A DNA stretch of 64,000 nucleotides from Symbiodinium natans (Eukaryota; Sar; Dinophyceae; Suessiales; Symbiodiniaceae), in the NCBI GenBank assembly GCA_905221605.1, contig CAJNDS010001136.1, positions 438,939-502,938 of the forward strand, written 5' to 3'. The position numbers were made by a program, and so were the translations under genes. The notes below the pieces were generated by a model. That model saw nothing but the letters and a program-made list of their open reading frames with translations. It made no database searches and had not been told where the DNA came from. Positions 20,201-31,729 of this stretch are shown here, in pieces (positions within the stretch are counted from its first letter, which is position 1; each line of letters opens with the position of its first letter).

Positions 20201-20712
20201 ACTCTTTCAGAACACAAGTGCTCGAAAATCCCCTGGAAAATTTTCGGCTGGAGCACCCTGACTGCACGTCTTGAAGCCTTGTTCACCCTGAACCCCAACC
20301 CTAAACCCTAAACCCAGATACCCCCCGAGTTACCTCCCTTCCGATGACAGGAGGAGAGGCCCCCGGAACATGAGCCGGAATGACCTGGCGATGCCAGGCC
20401 GGCCTGGTTTATTCGGACTGCGTTTTTTGGGTTTAGGGTTGAGGGTTTAGGGTTTTGGATTACAAAGAGTTCAGGGCCCAGGTATAAGTCACCATGTGCT
20501 GAGCTGTTCCCTACATGGGCGAGGATGGCAAAAGGTAAACCCTGCTGGTGATGACTTTGGTCAGCTATGTGGGGGCCAAAAAAAAAGGTTGGCTTTTGGG
20601 ATAGGGTTTAGGGCTTAGGGGTTTAGGGTTTAAGGATATTTTGTACTTCCCTTCTTTGGGTTTATTTCATAGGAGCTTGTATCTAAATATGTTCCAAAGG
20701 GTTGTAAAAGGC

Positions 20713-20814
20713 CTTAGTAGCTGAGTGAGTACACTTTACACTTCTTGGGACAGTATAATCACCGACAGAGCTGAAAGTGTACACTTTTTGGGGCTTAGGA
20801 ACTCAGCCGCTAAG
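20713..20814 (+). mobile_element. Family C element (C1)
   Basis: CTTAGTAGCTGAGTGAGTAC at the left, GGAACTCAGCCGCTAAG at the right, and a central inverted pair (CACTTCTTGGGA... / GAAAGTGTACACTTTTTGG). Same family as methyltransferase intron 2. Confidence 0.85.
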
Positions 20815-20815
20815 A

Positions 20816-20885
20816 ACTAAACCCTAAACCCTAAACCCTAAACCCTAAACCCTAAACCCTAAACCCTAAACCCTAAACCCTAAAG
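20816..20885. repeat. CCCTAAA array
   Basis: Nine to ten perfect units immediately after C1. Confidence 0.95.
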
Positions 20886-21261
20886 GGTCTGAAGCCCAGG
20901 GCCAGGCTCCCCTTGGCTCAGCTCAGGTCTTCGAGGACCTCCTCGAACCGGTCGGGCAGATGCAATGGGTTTAGGGTTTATCGTTTAGGGTTTAGGGTTT
21001 AGGGTTTAGGTTTAGGGCGATCTCCGCCTGGCTGAACTCTTTTTTCCCGGTCTGTTCTTGCTTCCAAGAACAACTTCAGGCTCCACTAGTACGGATCACT
21101 CCGTATTCTACCTGCTCGCAATCTGAAAGACAGTAGAGAAACTACCCTGGTGACGAGTCATCCCCTCCCACTATTTTCCCACTAACTCCATACTGCACCA
21201 TGATTGGGTGTATTGGGGCCTCCTTATGTTGGTTCCAAGTGAGACAACTTCGTTAGGGCAT

Positions 21262-21385
21262 TACTACTACTTGCTTAAGAGCCACTCCCCCCAACAGAAA
21301 GAAACATTCTTCCTTGTGAGGACAATATAGGGATGAGGGCAATATAGGCATGATTTTCCATTACTATTGGGGGTTCTGAAGAAAA
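21262..21385 (+). mobile_element. Family D element (D4)
   Basis: TACTACTACTTGCTTAAGAG and TTGGGGGTTCTGAAGAAAAG ends; internal duplication of the GACAATATAGGG motif. Confidence 0.65.
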
Positions 21386-21430
21386 GAGTTGGTTAGCTCT
21401 GGCTAGCAAAAGCACGGAGGCCTTCCATGT

Positions 21431-21512
21431 TGAGATGTTCCCCCTTCTACTAACAGTCCCTAATAGGGATTATAGTACCCCCTATTAAGGACTGTTAGTA
21501 TAAGGGGAACAC
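21431..21512 (+). mobile_element. Family A element (A3)
   Basis: TGAGATGTTCCCCCTTCTAC to TATAAGGGGAACACC; 82 bp, shorter centre than other copies. Confidence 0.8.
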
Positions 21513-21653
21513 CTAAACCCTAAACCCCAAACCCTGAACCCTGAACCCTAATCCCAAGTTCCTCCTTTTATGCACCCGCAAACTTCCATGTATGACTAGG
21601 GGGGCGCCTGCACCGTGTGCCTCGCCACGCGACCGACCGACCCGCCCCCGCAG

Positions 21654-21695
21654 CGGTGGAAAATGCCAGTTGAAGAGCGCTTCCTGAACCACAGC
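21654..21695 (+). CDS. Candidate exon, 42 nt
   Basis: Acceptor CCCCCGCAG and donor GTAGGG bound fourteen codons reading RWKMPVEERFLNHS. Typical of the micro-exons in this region; not recognised. Confidence 0.45.
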
Positions 21696-21922
21696 GTAGG
21701 GCTTAGGGTCTAGGGTTTAGGGTTTTAGGGTTTAGGGTTTAGGGTTTAGGGTTGGCCTGATGCAACTAAGGTTTAGGGTTTAGGAACCCTAAACACAAAA
21801 CACTCTGGAGACAGGAACTCCTAATGAAGTCGGGAACTCCACAGCGTAGGGGTCTTGAACTCAGTTTGGTTCTCCTGGGCCAGTACACCCTTAGGGTTTA
21901 GGGTTCAGGGTTCAGGGTGTAA

Positions 21923-22027
21923 TATAGGGGCCTGAATAATTAGAATATAGTTTGGGGGGGGGGGTTATTGTAGTAGAATTACAAAGGGGCCATTGGGATA
22001 TTCTTAGTAATTAGTCCAACCCGTATA
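21923..22027 (-). mobile_element. Family E element (E2)
   Basis: Reverse orientation: ATATAGGGGCCTGAATAATT to the GTCCAACCC-type end. Contains a G11-13 run. Confidence 0.65.
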
Positions 22028-22162
22028 GTACACCCCTGCTTACCGGAACCAGTCTCGATCTTACTAGGTTTCATCGGCGGGACAGGCGCGTTCCCTGGTT
22101 CTTCAAACTTCAGACACTGTTGACGGCCTTGGCAAAGTGGAATCTGATGAGGCCCCACATCG

Positions 22163-22286
22163 GGTTTAGGTTTTACTAGGGTTTAGGGTTTAGGGTTTAG
22201 GGTTTAGGGCTTAGGGTTTAGGGTTTAGGGTTTAGGGTGTTAGGGTGTTAGGGTGTTAGGGTTTAGGGTTGAGGGTTTAGGGTTGG
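22163..22286. repeat. TTTAGGG array with GTTAGGGT variants
   Basis: Includes three GTGTTAGG units in tandem. Confidence 0.9.
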
Positions 22287-22343
22287 TTCTCTAGCTGGGT
22301 CTGAGAAGGTCAGGGTTCGAGGCGCTTGCCCTCGAAAAGTGAG

Positions 22344-22400
22344 GTGATAGACGTGGACACCCAGAGGCACTTTCGAATGGCCGGCGCACGCTCTGGGCTG
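22344..22400 (+). CDS. Candidate exon, 57 nt
   Basis: Acceptor AAGTGAG and donor GTCTCTTG surround nineteen in-phase codons (VIDVDTQRHFRMAGARSGL). Not recognised. Confidence 0.45.
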
Positions 22401-22426
22401 GTCTCTTGTTGAGTTGATGTGATTCC

Positions 22427-22527
22427 TTGGGATGTTTCCCCCTTTACTAACAGTCCTTAATAGGGATTGTAGTACCCCCTACGAGAATCCCTATCAAGGA
22501 CTGTTAGTATAAGGGGGAACATCCCAA
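22427..22527 (+). mobile_element. Family A element, full length (A4)
   Basis: TTGGGATGTTTCCCCCTTTA against TATAAGGGGGAACATCCCAA; about 36-bp inverted ends and 101 bp total. A good reference copy. Confidence 0.9.
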
Positions 22528-22830
22528 GTGCTTTCGCATGTGTCAGCTCCTTGTGGAGCCCTAAGCGACTGGGAAGCCTTCCAAGACTCCAAGAGCCAAG
22601 TTCGAGCAAAGGTTCACAGGCACCGAGCCATCGTCCAGCCTACTTGAAGATGCATCTTATTGTATGCGTGTATCGTTGCATTCTTTGATGGCTGTTCTTA
22701 TATGATCATGTTCATAGATCTTATTGTATTTGGTTATCTACAACGTGCAAGGCAAGGCATCTTGCTTTAAAGTCCTCATCTATCCTCAAGCCAAGCTTGC
22801 ACTGAAACTGGAATTGGACTTCTGAAGTTG
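22528..22830. other. Unique AT-richer stretch, nothing recognised
   Basis: No array, element or convincing exon. Confidence 0.4.
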
Positions 22831-23715
22831 AACAGGGTTTAGGGCTTAGGGTTTAGGGTTTAGGGACTCCTCCCATCTTGGCCCTTATGCCTCCGACCTT
22901 CTGCATCTCCAAAGCAAGAGAGCCCGGAGCCCCTTCCCGAACCCTCTGGGTTTATCGGATTTCTGGATCCCTAAACCCTAAACCCTAAACCCTAAACCCA
23001 AAAAAAAAACCGTAGAGTCTTCGGCCCCGCTGCTTTCTCGGGCATCCATTCCGCAGCATTTTCCGGCGCAGGGCTGCGTACGAGGGCACCTTGCCCTCGC
23101 CCACCCCCGCCCCCCACCCCCCCCACCCCCACACAGACCCGAATATAGAAGCTTCAATTGAAAAGATAAGTCTTATTAACTGAGTAGGTAACCTTTCACC
23201 TTTTGGCAATCCTACCATACTTGAAAGGTTCACTTTTTTGGCCGTTTACCCACCCACAGCTTGAACACGACTGCAAGAGACATGCAGCCCACCCTGAGAC
23301 GAGAGGCAGTGCGACATCCGCAGCCAGCACCAACAGCACCAACCCCTAAACCCTAAACCCTAAACCCTGAACCGACATCAGGACAGCGCCATCTGCACCC
23401 GAGTTTAGTTCCAACAACAGTTTCACACACGATGGACCCGGAATATGGCAGATAGAGCCGCCCGGACATGGGATTGAGCAGTTGAAGGGGGTTTAGGCTC
23501 TAGTAGGGTTTAGGGTTTAGGGTTCAGGGTTAGGGGTTACTTGGCCATGGGCTCTATGTACCGCAAAATACTCGGATTTCTGGAGAGGCTGTGCCCCCCA
23601 TCGGAGGTCAAGGAAAGAAAGTCGATGTTGTTAGCATGGCGTTGCTGAGGAGCTCAGGGGCACTTCAATGTGTGCATGGTTTTTTCGAGGGCCGCATCGA
23701 AAGCACGAATCCACA

Positions 23716-23780
23716 CAGACAGACAGACAGACATATAGACAGCCAGCCAGCCAGGCAGACACACACACACACACACACAA
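23716..23780. repeat. ACAG/AC microsatellite
   Basis: CAGACAGACAGACA, CAGCCAGCCAGC and (AC)n blocks in sequence. Confidence 0.9.
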
Positions 23781-24099
23781 CGTACAGCTATAGTCAACTT
23801 GTACATACGGAACCTACAGCAAGATCCTACAAGTGTACCATATAGCCTATGCCCCAAAGCTTGAAAAACCCGTTGTAGTTCCCAGACTTTTGCCAGAATC
23901 TCGCGTGTACATTATTCTCAGTCAGTCGTACGCTATCACCTCTTAGTTTTTTTAGGCCAGGTGTTCGCGAAGCACTCAAGCCGTCGTGCTGAATCAGACG
24001 AGGGAAGGGCTGCAGTTTATGTCCCTATATTTTAACTCGGTTGATGGCCTGAGGTCCGTACAGGGAGGTAACCCTTCAAACCCTAAACCCTAAACGGAG

Positions 24100-24180
24100 A
24101 ATTACCGCAACAGTGGCACCCTGTCGGCCCTGTCGGCCGAAAAAGCCCACATCGAGCATTGCCTAGGAAGCTCTTATCAC
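24100..24180 (+). CDS. Candidate exon, unknown gene
   Basis: Acceptor ACGGAG and donor GTGATC bracket 27 codons: NYRNSGTLSALSAEKAHIEH then CLGSSYH. The exon holds a 9-bp internal tandem repeat (CTGTCGGCC twice) that keeps frame. It may belong to the N-terminal part of the downstream channel, but no direct link was found. Confidence 0.5.
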
Positions 24181-24323
24181 GTGATCCCGAAACCCAGCAC
24201 CTGAAGACTCCAAAACCCAAACCGACCCTGTCAGTGAAGTAGGTTTAGGCTTGAGGGTTCAGGCTTTAGGGCTTAGGGCTTAGGGTTTCGGGCTTCAACT
24301 GAAAAGGGTAAAGTTTTCCCGAG

Positions 24324-24419
24324 GTCACTTCCTCTGATGAGGAGTCGAGCTTGGAGCAAACGCTTGAGACCACCGCCGCTGGGCTCAACCTCCACGGGCC
24401 TTGTGGGGGCTGCTCCGAT
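24324..24419 (+). CDS. Candidate exon, Ser/Glu-rich
   Basis: Acceptor CCCGAG and donor GTGTTTATT surround 32 codons, VTSSDEESSLEQTLETTAAG then LNLHGPCGGCSD. A family D element starts just after the donor. It could be a cytoplasmic segment of the same gene as 24100-24180. Confidence 0.5.
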
Positions 24420-24426
24420 GTGTTTA

Positions 24427-24676
24427 TTTACTATTTGCTTAAAGACCCCCCCTCCCCCTCCCTAAAAAGCACAGTAAATAAATAAATAAATAGACATATA
24501 TGTATATATATATATAAACAGAAGCTCTTCCTTTATAGGGGTACTATAGGGATGGTTATATCTACTATTTGCTTAGGATCCCCCAAAAAGCATACCTATA
24601 TATATATATACAAACAATCTTCCTTACAGGGGTAGTGTAGGGATGGCTGTCCTTGTGTTTTTTGGGGCGCTGCTCT
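24427..24676 (+). mobile_element. Two tandem family D copies (D5a, D5b)
   Basis: TTACTATTTGCTTAAAGACC at 24427 and CTACTATTTGCTTAGGATCC at 24562, each followed by A/T microsatellite and CTTCCTT...AGGG; one right end near 24660. Looks like a partial tandem duplication. Confidence 0.65.
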
Positions 24677-24734
24677 TGGACCACCCAAAACCCTAACCCC
24701 ATGGTAAAACCACAGGGCTTCAAGTCCAGAAGCT

Positions 24735-24963
24735 GCAAGGAGGGGCCCCCTTGCTATACTAACTATAATTAAGGGTCTTATAATTATAAGTTAAGTTGGA
24801 TCCTTATAACCCAATTTAGGGTCCTTATAACTCCTACTTATAGCTATACTTATAACCCAGTTTAGGGTCCCTATAACGCTTCTTATAACCCAAGTTAGGA
24901 TCCTTACAACCCCATTTAGGGTTCTCATAACTCTACTGATAACTAGGGTGGCCCCTCCTTGTA
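24735..24963 (+). mobile_element. Family B element with internal duplications (B4)
   Basis: Ends TGCAAGGAGGGGCCCCC and GGCCCCTCCTTGTAC, but 229 bp instead of about 125 because the CTTATAACCCARTTTAGGG step is repeated three times. Confidence 0.8.
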
Positions 24964-25015
24964 CACCCTAAACCCGAAACCCTAAACCCTAAACCCTAAA
25001 CCCCAAACCCCTAAA

Positions 25016-25042
25016 CCTACTTATAACCAGGGGGGCCCCTCC

Positions 25043-25046
<4 letters not shown>
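25016..25046 (+). mobile_element. Family B right-end fragment (B5)
   Basis: ACTTATAACCAGGGGGGCCC joined to a telomere array on the left and to poly-G on the right. Confidence 0.7.
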
Positions 25047-25077
<31 letters not shown>

Positions 25078-25155
25078 CGGGGGGGGGGGGGGGGGTGGGG
25101 GGTGTGGGACGGCGGAAGGGGGGGGGGGGGGGGCGCGGGGGGGGCGGGGGCAGGG

Positions 25156-25187
<32 letters not shown>
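25045..25187. repeat. Poly-G rich tract
   Basis: About 140 bp of nearly pure G with rare C/T/A. The Gly frame over it is an artefact. Confidence 0.95.
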
Positions 25188-25196
25188 ACTTTGATG

Positions 25197-25390
25197 TAGG
25201 CTTTTGGGGTTTGGGCTTAGGGTTTTAGGGTTTTAGGTTTCAGGGTCTAGGGTTTTAGGGTTTTAGGGTTTAGGGTTTAGGGTTTTAGGGTTCTAGGGTT
25301 TTAGGGTTTTAGGGTTTAGGGTTTTAGGGTTCTAGGGTTTTAGGGTTTTAGGGTGTTAGGGGTTAGGGGTTTAGGGCTTAGGGGTTTAGA
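25197..25390. repeat. TTTTAGGG/TTTAGGG mixed array
   Basis: Eight-base TTTTAGGG and GTTCTAGG units are interleaved with seven-base units. Confidence 0.9.
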
Positions 25391-27480
25391 GTTTGGGGCT
25401 TTGCGACCCCTATGGTTGCAGAGGAAGGTTTCAGAGCGAGTGGAGGAAACGACGGCTCAGTGTTTAGGGTTTGGGTGTCTGGAGCATCTTGGCTTGCAGA
25501 TGCAGATATGGTTGCCTGCGAGCTCTCTGCTCTTCCAACAAATGCGGGTGGCACTTTCAGCAGTAGTAAGGCCCTTGTCCTCGGGCTCCATGTGCACAAA
25601 CACTACCTGCGATGTAAAGCCTATCAGCAAGACCTACGTTGGGCTGTTTGAAGCCTTAGGGCAAAGCCCAAACCCTCAACCCTAAACACTAAAACACTAA
25701 ACCCTAAATACCCAAACCATCTTAAGAGCACGCATGCATGCCAGGATGGTAAGAAGATAGTGCGCATGGAGAAGTCCGCCGACGCCGGGCTTGGTGAAGT
25801 TTAGGTTTCGTTGCTCAGGATCCGCGTGATCTAAAAGGTGGGGATCCTCGACAACCATTTTTTTAAACCCGAAACCCTCAACCCTAGGTCTCACCCGGCA
25901 GTGCTCGACGGGGTGAGTTTGCCCTGATATGGATAGACCCTAAACCCTAAACCCTTAAGCACACTTGTGTCCGATGAGCAGCTCGTCTCTGATACGAATT
26001 TTCTGAGATGCTGGCGGCTTGTGTCGCAGCTCACTCTCGTGTTTCGCTGGTGCACTTCATGCCATGATGACTAGATGTTAGGGTTTACGGTTTCGGGTTT
26101 AGGGTTTAGGGTTTGTGGTCTGGTTGGGCACTGCAGTTGGAGTTGCGCTCCTGATGGTATAGTGCTGACTTTTAGGCAGGCCCTTTGTGAACAGTTAGTT
26201 GTGTTCGGAGCGGCTAAACCTCCACAGACCTGAACATGTGTTTCCTGACGATTGAGGCACACACCTTAAGCAGAGAAAACCTGTTGCACAAAAACCCGAA
26301 GCCCCAGACGTGATTGACTGTGTTTGGCCAGGCGTTGTGTTTAATTACGTATTTGGGACTTCTCAGGAACCCTACATATACATGTCCTTATGTGGGTTTT
26401 ACAAGGAACCCTACATATACATATCCTTATTTGGATTTTACAAGGAGCCCTAGGAGCCGTACATGTGCACATTTGTCAAAGGCAACCCGGATACTCCCTA
26501 TCGCCGCGTGTCGCCCTAAACCCTAAACCCTAAACCCTAAACCCTGAACCCTAAAATGCACCCAGGACAGGGGAGATCATTCTCCCGGGAGGGTGGTCAC
26601 AGGTCCATCCAACACCTTCGCCGCTCGCCCGGGATGTTGGCTTTGGGGGCTCATTAGGGTTTAGGGGTTTAGGGTTTAGGGTTTTAGGGTTGAGGTGTTG
26701 TCTTCCATTCAACACACAGCTTCAGGGCAGTTTAGGCTTTTCGACGCAACAAATTGGTTTACTGGTCTAGGCCAGGATTGCAGATTCTGACTGCATGACC
26801 TGCCTATTTGCGCAAACGAGGTCCAGCCTTCCCAAACTCCTGATAATGTGGGTGTGGGGCTTCGGAAAGACAAGAAGCCCAGATTTGGAGAGACCCCAAC
26901 CCAGTCTGAAACCCGCCTGCTGCTTGAGGTCAAGGTTCATTCCTTCCTGCAGCAGGCGCCCTCTAGTGGCTCGCAGCTCTGGGTTAAGGAGGAAGGCTCA
27001 CACCTGCTGAGCCCCTTATGGACTTGGTAGGTAGCCTTTAACCTTTCTAGTCCCTAAACCCTAAACCCTAAACCCTTGTTTGGGCTAGGGTATTCAGCCC
27101 CGAATGCTCGGGGCCGAGATGGGGTCCGCAAAGTTGCGCTGCTTTTTTGCTAACCTTTGCTCAAGGACACCCAAAGGATTCTTGCTTACAAGGGCACTAC
27201 CGGTGTTATGATCTTTCATGTCTTGGCGGGTTCTTAAGCACATCATAGTTTGCGGAAGTTTAGGGGGGGGGGGGGGGGGGGGGGGGGTTATAGGGTTTAG
27301 GGTTTAGATTTAAGAGTTGTTGGAAGCCTCATGATCCCGAAGCCCAAGAGACCTCCAGATCGCTGTTATGTTTAGGCTTGACAGGAACCCTACTCTAAAC
27401 CGGTGGGGGGGCGGAGCGGGGGCGGGGATATAGAAAGAAGCAAGGTTTAGGGTTTGGGGTTCAGGGTTCAGGGTTTGGGT
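25391..27480. other. Repeat-poor stretch with short arrays, coding uncertain
   Basis: Two overlapping + frames at 25353-25685 and + 26848-27030 (RLLLEVKVHSFLQQAPSSGS) look partly protein-like but lack splice support. Short arrays occur at 26518-26555, 26655-26690 and 27055-27075; a G-run is at 27266-27287; a decayed family D right end (GGGTTCTTAAGCA) is at 27228-27245. Confidence 0.3.
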
Positions 27481-28520
27481 TTGGGGTGTCTGGCAGCTAG
27501 GCCAGCTTTCTTACCGGTGTAAGGATGGCCCTAAAAGGGTTTACTGGATCGTGCTTTGGGATAATTCTTGATTTCCCTTCTTTCTTTACAACGGAACCTA
27601 TTCGTAGATAATCTTCAAGGGGTTCAAACCTAAAGGTAGCGGCGTTCCCCGCGACCGCAGAGGTTTTGCAGAGGCAGACAGAAGCACACATTGTGGAAAT
27701 GTGCACTTTCCTCGAGTTTTTGAGGGTTGGCCATTTTAGGGGTTGCGTGGCCACTGCAGGAATGTATCGTTTTTACCACTGCTTCCAGCTTTGAGGTGCC
27801 CAAAACCATGGCAGGCAAGGGGAATTCAGGGGAGACAGAACGGAGTGCTCAAAGCGACAACATTTCGGAAGCCCTGCTAGACAGACGTAGAATGTTTCAG
27901 CGCTAGGTTTCAGAATGGTGTGAGGCTGGCAAACTTTTTTCAGACCCTGGCGTTTGCTTGCTTTTGCCAAGGCTCCGAGAGCCGTCGACATGTTGGGACC
28001 ATTGTTCTGGCGCCACTCAAAGCTCAGGACATAATCGAAGATTCTGGGCTTTACCTCTCTATCGGCATTCTTTGAATGCTGCGACGTAGGCAACTACCTC
28101 TTCAAGTATCTCCAGCAAACATCAAGACATTGGGTCCCTGTGCTTCTGCTTTCGCCTCTTTTGGGCTTTGGCACGGACGCAGTGAACTGCATTTTCGAGT
28201 GGTTCACTGCCTGAAATCTGATTGTTCTCGCCTCAGCAGCGCTCTTCCAAGCCTTGCAGCCATCAGCATGCAGGAAGGTTGTTTTCTGAGCAGCTGTTGG
28301 CGTTCGCTTCCGCTTCTTCATGGACACAGTGGTGCACTCCATGGCTTTGTCCAAGAGACCACTGCATTCGACTCTGACAACAGGCCATGGACAAGGACAC
28401 GGCAAGCCATGCCAGAATGAACATGGCTCGGGAAGCAAGGGAAGAGGAGAAGAGCATTGTGTAGTGCAGGGCGGGGAATGGACGGAACCAACCCCTCCCC
28501 CCCCACCCCCCTGAAAACCC
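27481..28520. other. 1-kb unique block with overlapping ORFs, no gene recognised
   Basis: The longest array-free block in this part of the window. Minus frames 27773-28093 (106 codons) and 28094-28438 (114 codons) lie next to each other in different frames and overlap a 114-codon + frame (28076-28420). This could be a decayed gene or retroelement; I see no diagnostic motif. Confidence 0.3.
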
Positions 28521-28764
28521 GAAAAACCCTTGCGGTCACCCGTGACGCCGCTAGCTTAAACCTCAACTCACTTTATGGTTCAAGTACCTTCGTAGGGATT
28601 ATAGTAGTATGGGGTAACTGACCCCAATTTTAGGGTAAGCCCCTAAACCCGAAACCCTTTGGTCCCCAGGGACTGACGGGAGAGTTTCAGTGCTTTCTGG
28701 GGGGGTTCAGAGCGGCCAAAGAGCCCTAAACCCTAAACCCTAAACCCCCTTCCCCCCCTGCCAG

Positions 28765-28853
28765 CCGGCGGACGATGTGACCTGGCGGATGCGACTCCGA
28801 ACTTTGCTGGGATCGACGACCGTGGACATGCTCACAGGCCCTCCGTTCCAAGG
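28765..28853 (+). CDS. Candidate exon, unknown gene
   Basis: Acceptor CCCCTGCCAG; donor GTTTAG is the first unit of a TTTAGGG array. The frame reads PADDVTWRMRLRTLLGSTTV then DMLTGPPFQ. It lies upstream of the channel on the same strand and could be one of its N-terminal exons. Confidence 0.5.
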
Positions 28854-28912
28854 GTTTAGGGTTTAGGGTTTAGGGTTTAGGGTTTAGGGTTTAGGGTTTA
28901 GGGTTTAGGGTG
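28854..28912. repeat. TTTAGGG array providing a donor
   Basis: Eight units starting exactly at the GT of the preceding candidate exon. Confidence 0.9.
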
Positions 28913-29383
28913 GCTGAGGGCCTAGGGCTTAGGCTTAGGGTGTAGGGCTTAGGGCATGGGGCTTAGGGCTTAGGGTTGAGGGCTTTTAGGGCTTACAAGG
29001 GCTTATCGGGCTTAGGGCTTGTAAGGGCGGGGGGGTCAAGGCTTCTATGGGCAGAGGGCTTAGGGTTTAGGTCTCCGCAAGCAATCAGTGCCCAGAGGTA
29101 CATTTGCACAGTGGGTCTTCCTAGCGCCTCCTACAGGGCCTGCATGCAGTTTTCAAGGCCGCACAACATTTTGCGATCTTGCATAGCACCTATTTTTCAG
29201 AATGCTGTGGCAGCATTTCGGATTATCTGCCGACATGGGGCACACGCCCTATAAACCCTAAGCAAAAAACCTTAAAACCCTAAACCCAGTCATATGTTGA
29301 TGTGACATGCGCACGCCTCATCCTGATTGAGCGATAGTTGCGCCCGCCCGTAGCGCGCATGAGGGTTCAACGGCCCAGACACT

Positions 29384-29535
29384 CCAAAACCCCTTAATTC
29401 AGGAACATAGCTTAAATCATATCAGGGTTCCCATTATAGTTTGAGGAATATTTCCAAATTAAAGGATACACCTTAAATCATAACAGGGTTCCTATTATAA
29501 TTTAATGGATGTTCCTGAATTAAGGGGTTTTGGAG
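29384..29535. mobile_element. Family J element with perfect 25-bp inverted repeats
   Basis: CCAAAACCCCTTAATTCAGG plus AACAT at 29384 is exactly mirrored at the right end. Internally two diverged copies of ACCTTAAATCATAACAGGGT-type sequence lie head to tail. A partial relative lies at 60249-60313. Confidence 0.85.
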
Positions 29536-29550
29536 ACAAACCCTCTGCGC

Positions 29551-29713
29551 GTTGCGTGGTACCCTGCATCCTCAACCCTGACAAACTCGACCCTGAACCC
29601 TGAACCCTGAACCCAAAACCCTAAACCCTAAACCCTGAACCCTAAACCCTAAACCCTAAACCCTAAACCCTAAACCCTAAACCCTAAACCCTAAACCCTA
29701 AACCCTAAAACCC
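29551..29713. repeat. CCCTAAA array with CCCTGAA units
   Basis: Long array, about twenty units. Confidence 0.95.
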
Positions 29714-29812
29714 CTCGACCCTGACTCTCCGAATGATACCACCGCCCCCGCAAGTACTGCCCTTGTGTAGCGAGACCCTGAGGAATTTTGATGGAGGGGC
29801 CTGGAGGGGTTC

Positions 29813-29881
29813 AGGGTTTAGGGTTTAGGGTTTAGGGTTTAGGGTTTAGGGTTTAGGGTTTAGGGTTTAGGGTTTAGGGTT
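29813..29881. repeat. TTTAGGG array
   Basis: Nine units, opposite in orientation to the array 100 bp upstream. Confidence 0.95.
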
Positions 29882-30289
29882 AACCCCAACAAGTTGGAAA
29901 GCTTTTTTAAGGACAAATAGTGCTGGGATTCCCTATACTTTACTCTTAGGGATTGAGGCTGTTGAGTTTCCAACTTTTTAGCTTCTACTACAGGGTCTCG
30001 GGAGGGAAGGAGGGAGGGAGGGTGGGGGTTGAGAGGGCTCACAGGTCCTGCGCCAGAAGCCGGGTTTAGGAAAAAGGGTTTAGGGAGAAGTGCGGATTCA
30101 TGGCTCAGGGTTCAGAGTGCAACCCAAATCCTGAGGTTTCGTCATCCTGTTTGACATCAGCTTGCGCCTCGCTTGCGTATGAGTTTTTTTTGCGGACCAT
30201 TTCGGACCTGGCATCTTCAACATGACCCTAAGCCACACCCACAAAACTTCCCCCCCTCAAAGACATATGTTGACTGTCTCTACAACAAC

Positions 30290-30401
30290 GGTTTAGGGCT
30301 TAGGGCTTAGGGTTAGGGTTTAGGGTTTAGGGTTTAGGGTTTAGGGTTTAGGGTTTAGGGTTTAGGGTTTAGGGTTTAGGGTTTAGGGTTTAGGGTTTAG
30401 G
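30290..30401. repeat. TTTAGGG array
   Basis: About fifteen units, the first with a GCTTAGG variant. Confidence 0.95.
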
Positions 30402-30837
30402 ACAAGCCTAAGGGAGCGATGAACTATAAGGTGAACCATGCATCCTAAGGGGGAGTCTAGACAACTGCATTGCCAAGCTCAAGCCCTGCTTGTGACCCAA
30501 TGGTTTAGGGTTTGGGGTTTCGGGTTTAGGGTTTAGGGTTTAGGGCAGAAGCGAGTGCTAGTCCAAATCGGAACTCATGCACGTGAGGCTTGCATTGACA
30601 AAGCCGCCGCCCCCGCCACCCCAGGCCACAAATCAAGAGAAACCTCTCACAATCAGAGCCAAAGGCCTATTTTGGGCCTAACAGGGCTCTGATGGGGTCT
30701 TTTTTAGTTTAAGTTGTTTTTTTTTCAGAATAGCTTGATAGGGCCTTTATAGGGTCTTTATAAGGTTTAAATCGGTTTTGTCAAAATAGGTTGATAGGGC
30801 CTTTACAGGGTTTAATTTCGGTTTTTTTTCAAAACAG

Positions 30838-30939
30838 GGCTTGGCTGTCACCTGCGCCGGTCCACCCCATCGTCCCGGCACAAGGAACTGGCTGGACATC
30901 GATACCCGAGCAGCCGGCAACGCCACCCCGCTGCGGCTT
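30838..30939 (+). CDS. Candidate exon, unknown gene
   Basis: Acceptor AAAACAG and donor GTCACTGG hold 34 codons in one frame: GLAVTCAGPPHRPGTRNWLD then IDTRAAGNATPLRL. Upstream of the channel on the same strand. Confidence 0.45.
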
Positions 30940-30956
30940 GTCACTGGATACGCTCC

Positions 30957-31024
30957 ACCCTAAACCCTAAACCCTAAACCCTAAACTCTAAACTCTAAAC
31001 TCTAAACCCTAAACCCTAAACCCT
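30957..31024. repeat. CCCTAAA/CTCTAAA array
   Basis: Contains a block of CTCTAAA units. Confidence 0.9.
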
Positions 31025-31315
31025 TGATACATAGAACTTCGGATGTTCAGGGGCTTCAAAGCTCAGTGGCAGCCCGGCACGAGAGTAGGCCAACATCATC
31101 TGTTGCAGGCGTAGCGGGAGGTCTGCTAAATCACGGTGTTTTCCGGGACCTCGGGTTCAGACCTTTGAAGGACTTCCCTGTAAGACTCCTCCTTCCAAAG
31201 GTTCCCGTGACTCCCGACACATTTTGCACAGCAGGTGGCGCTTTGTCGTTCACAAAATGGGCAAGTTGCAGGCTTGAGGAAGCCTGAACTGCCTAAACCC
31301 CCAACCCCGACCATG

Positions 31316-31477
31316 GGTTTAGGGTTTAGGGTTTAGGGTTTAGGGTTTAGGGTTTAGGGTTTAGGGTTTAGGGTTTAGGGTTAGGGTTTAGGGTTTAGGG
31401 TTTAGGGTTTAGGGTTTAGGGTTTAGGGTTTAGGGTTTAGGGTTTAGGGTTTAGGGTTTAGGGTTTAGGGTTTAGGG
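31316..31477. repeat. TTTAGGG array
   Basis: More than twenty nearly perfect units. Confidence 0.95.
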
Positions 31478-31549
31478 ACGTAAAGCCTACTGGTGGCACG
31501 CCTGTCGCTCGCGCCTGGTTCACTTTGGGTCCGATGTTGGCATGTACTG

Positions 31550-31729
31550 TACTACTATTTGCTTAAGAACCCCAAAAGACTAAAACATATAATAACCCTA
31601 TATTACCCCTTACTAAGGAAGAGCCCTTGTGTTTTTTTCGGGGCTCTTAATCAACTTTAACCCTATATCACCCCTCAATAAGGAAGAATATCTTTGTGTT
31701 TTTTCAGGGGTCTTAAGCAACCAGTAGTA
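31550..31729 (+). mobile_element. Family D element with duplicated right half (D7)
   Basis: ACTACTATTTGCTTAAGAAC to GTCTTAAGCAACCAGTAGTA; the segment from TAACCCTATATTACCCC to the GGGGCTCTTAATCAA end is present twice. Confidence 0.75.

Noticed and set aside
25043-25228. 61-codon glycine-rich ORF
   Set aside because: It is the translation of a poly-G tract followed by TTTAGGG-type sequence.
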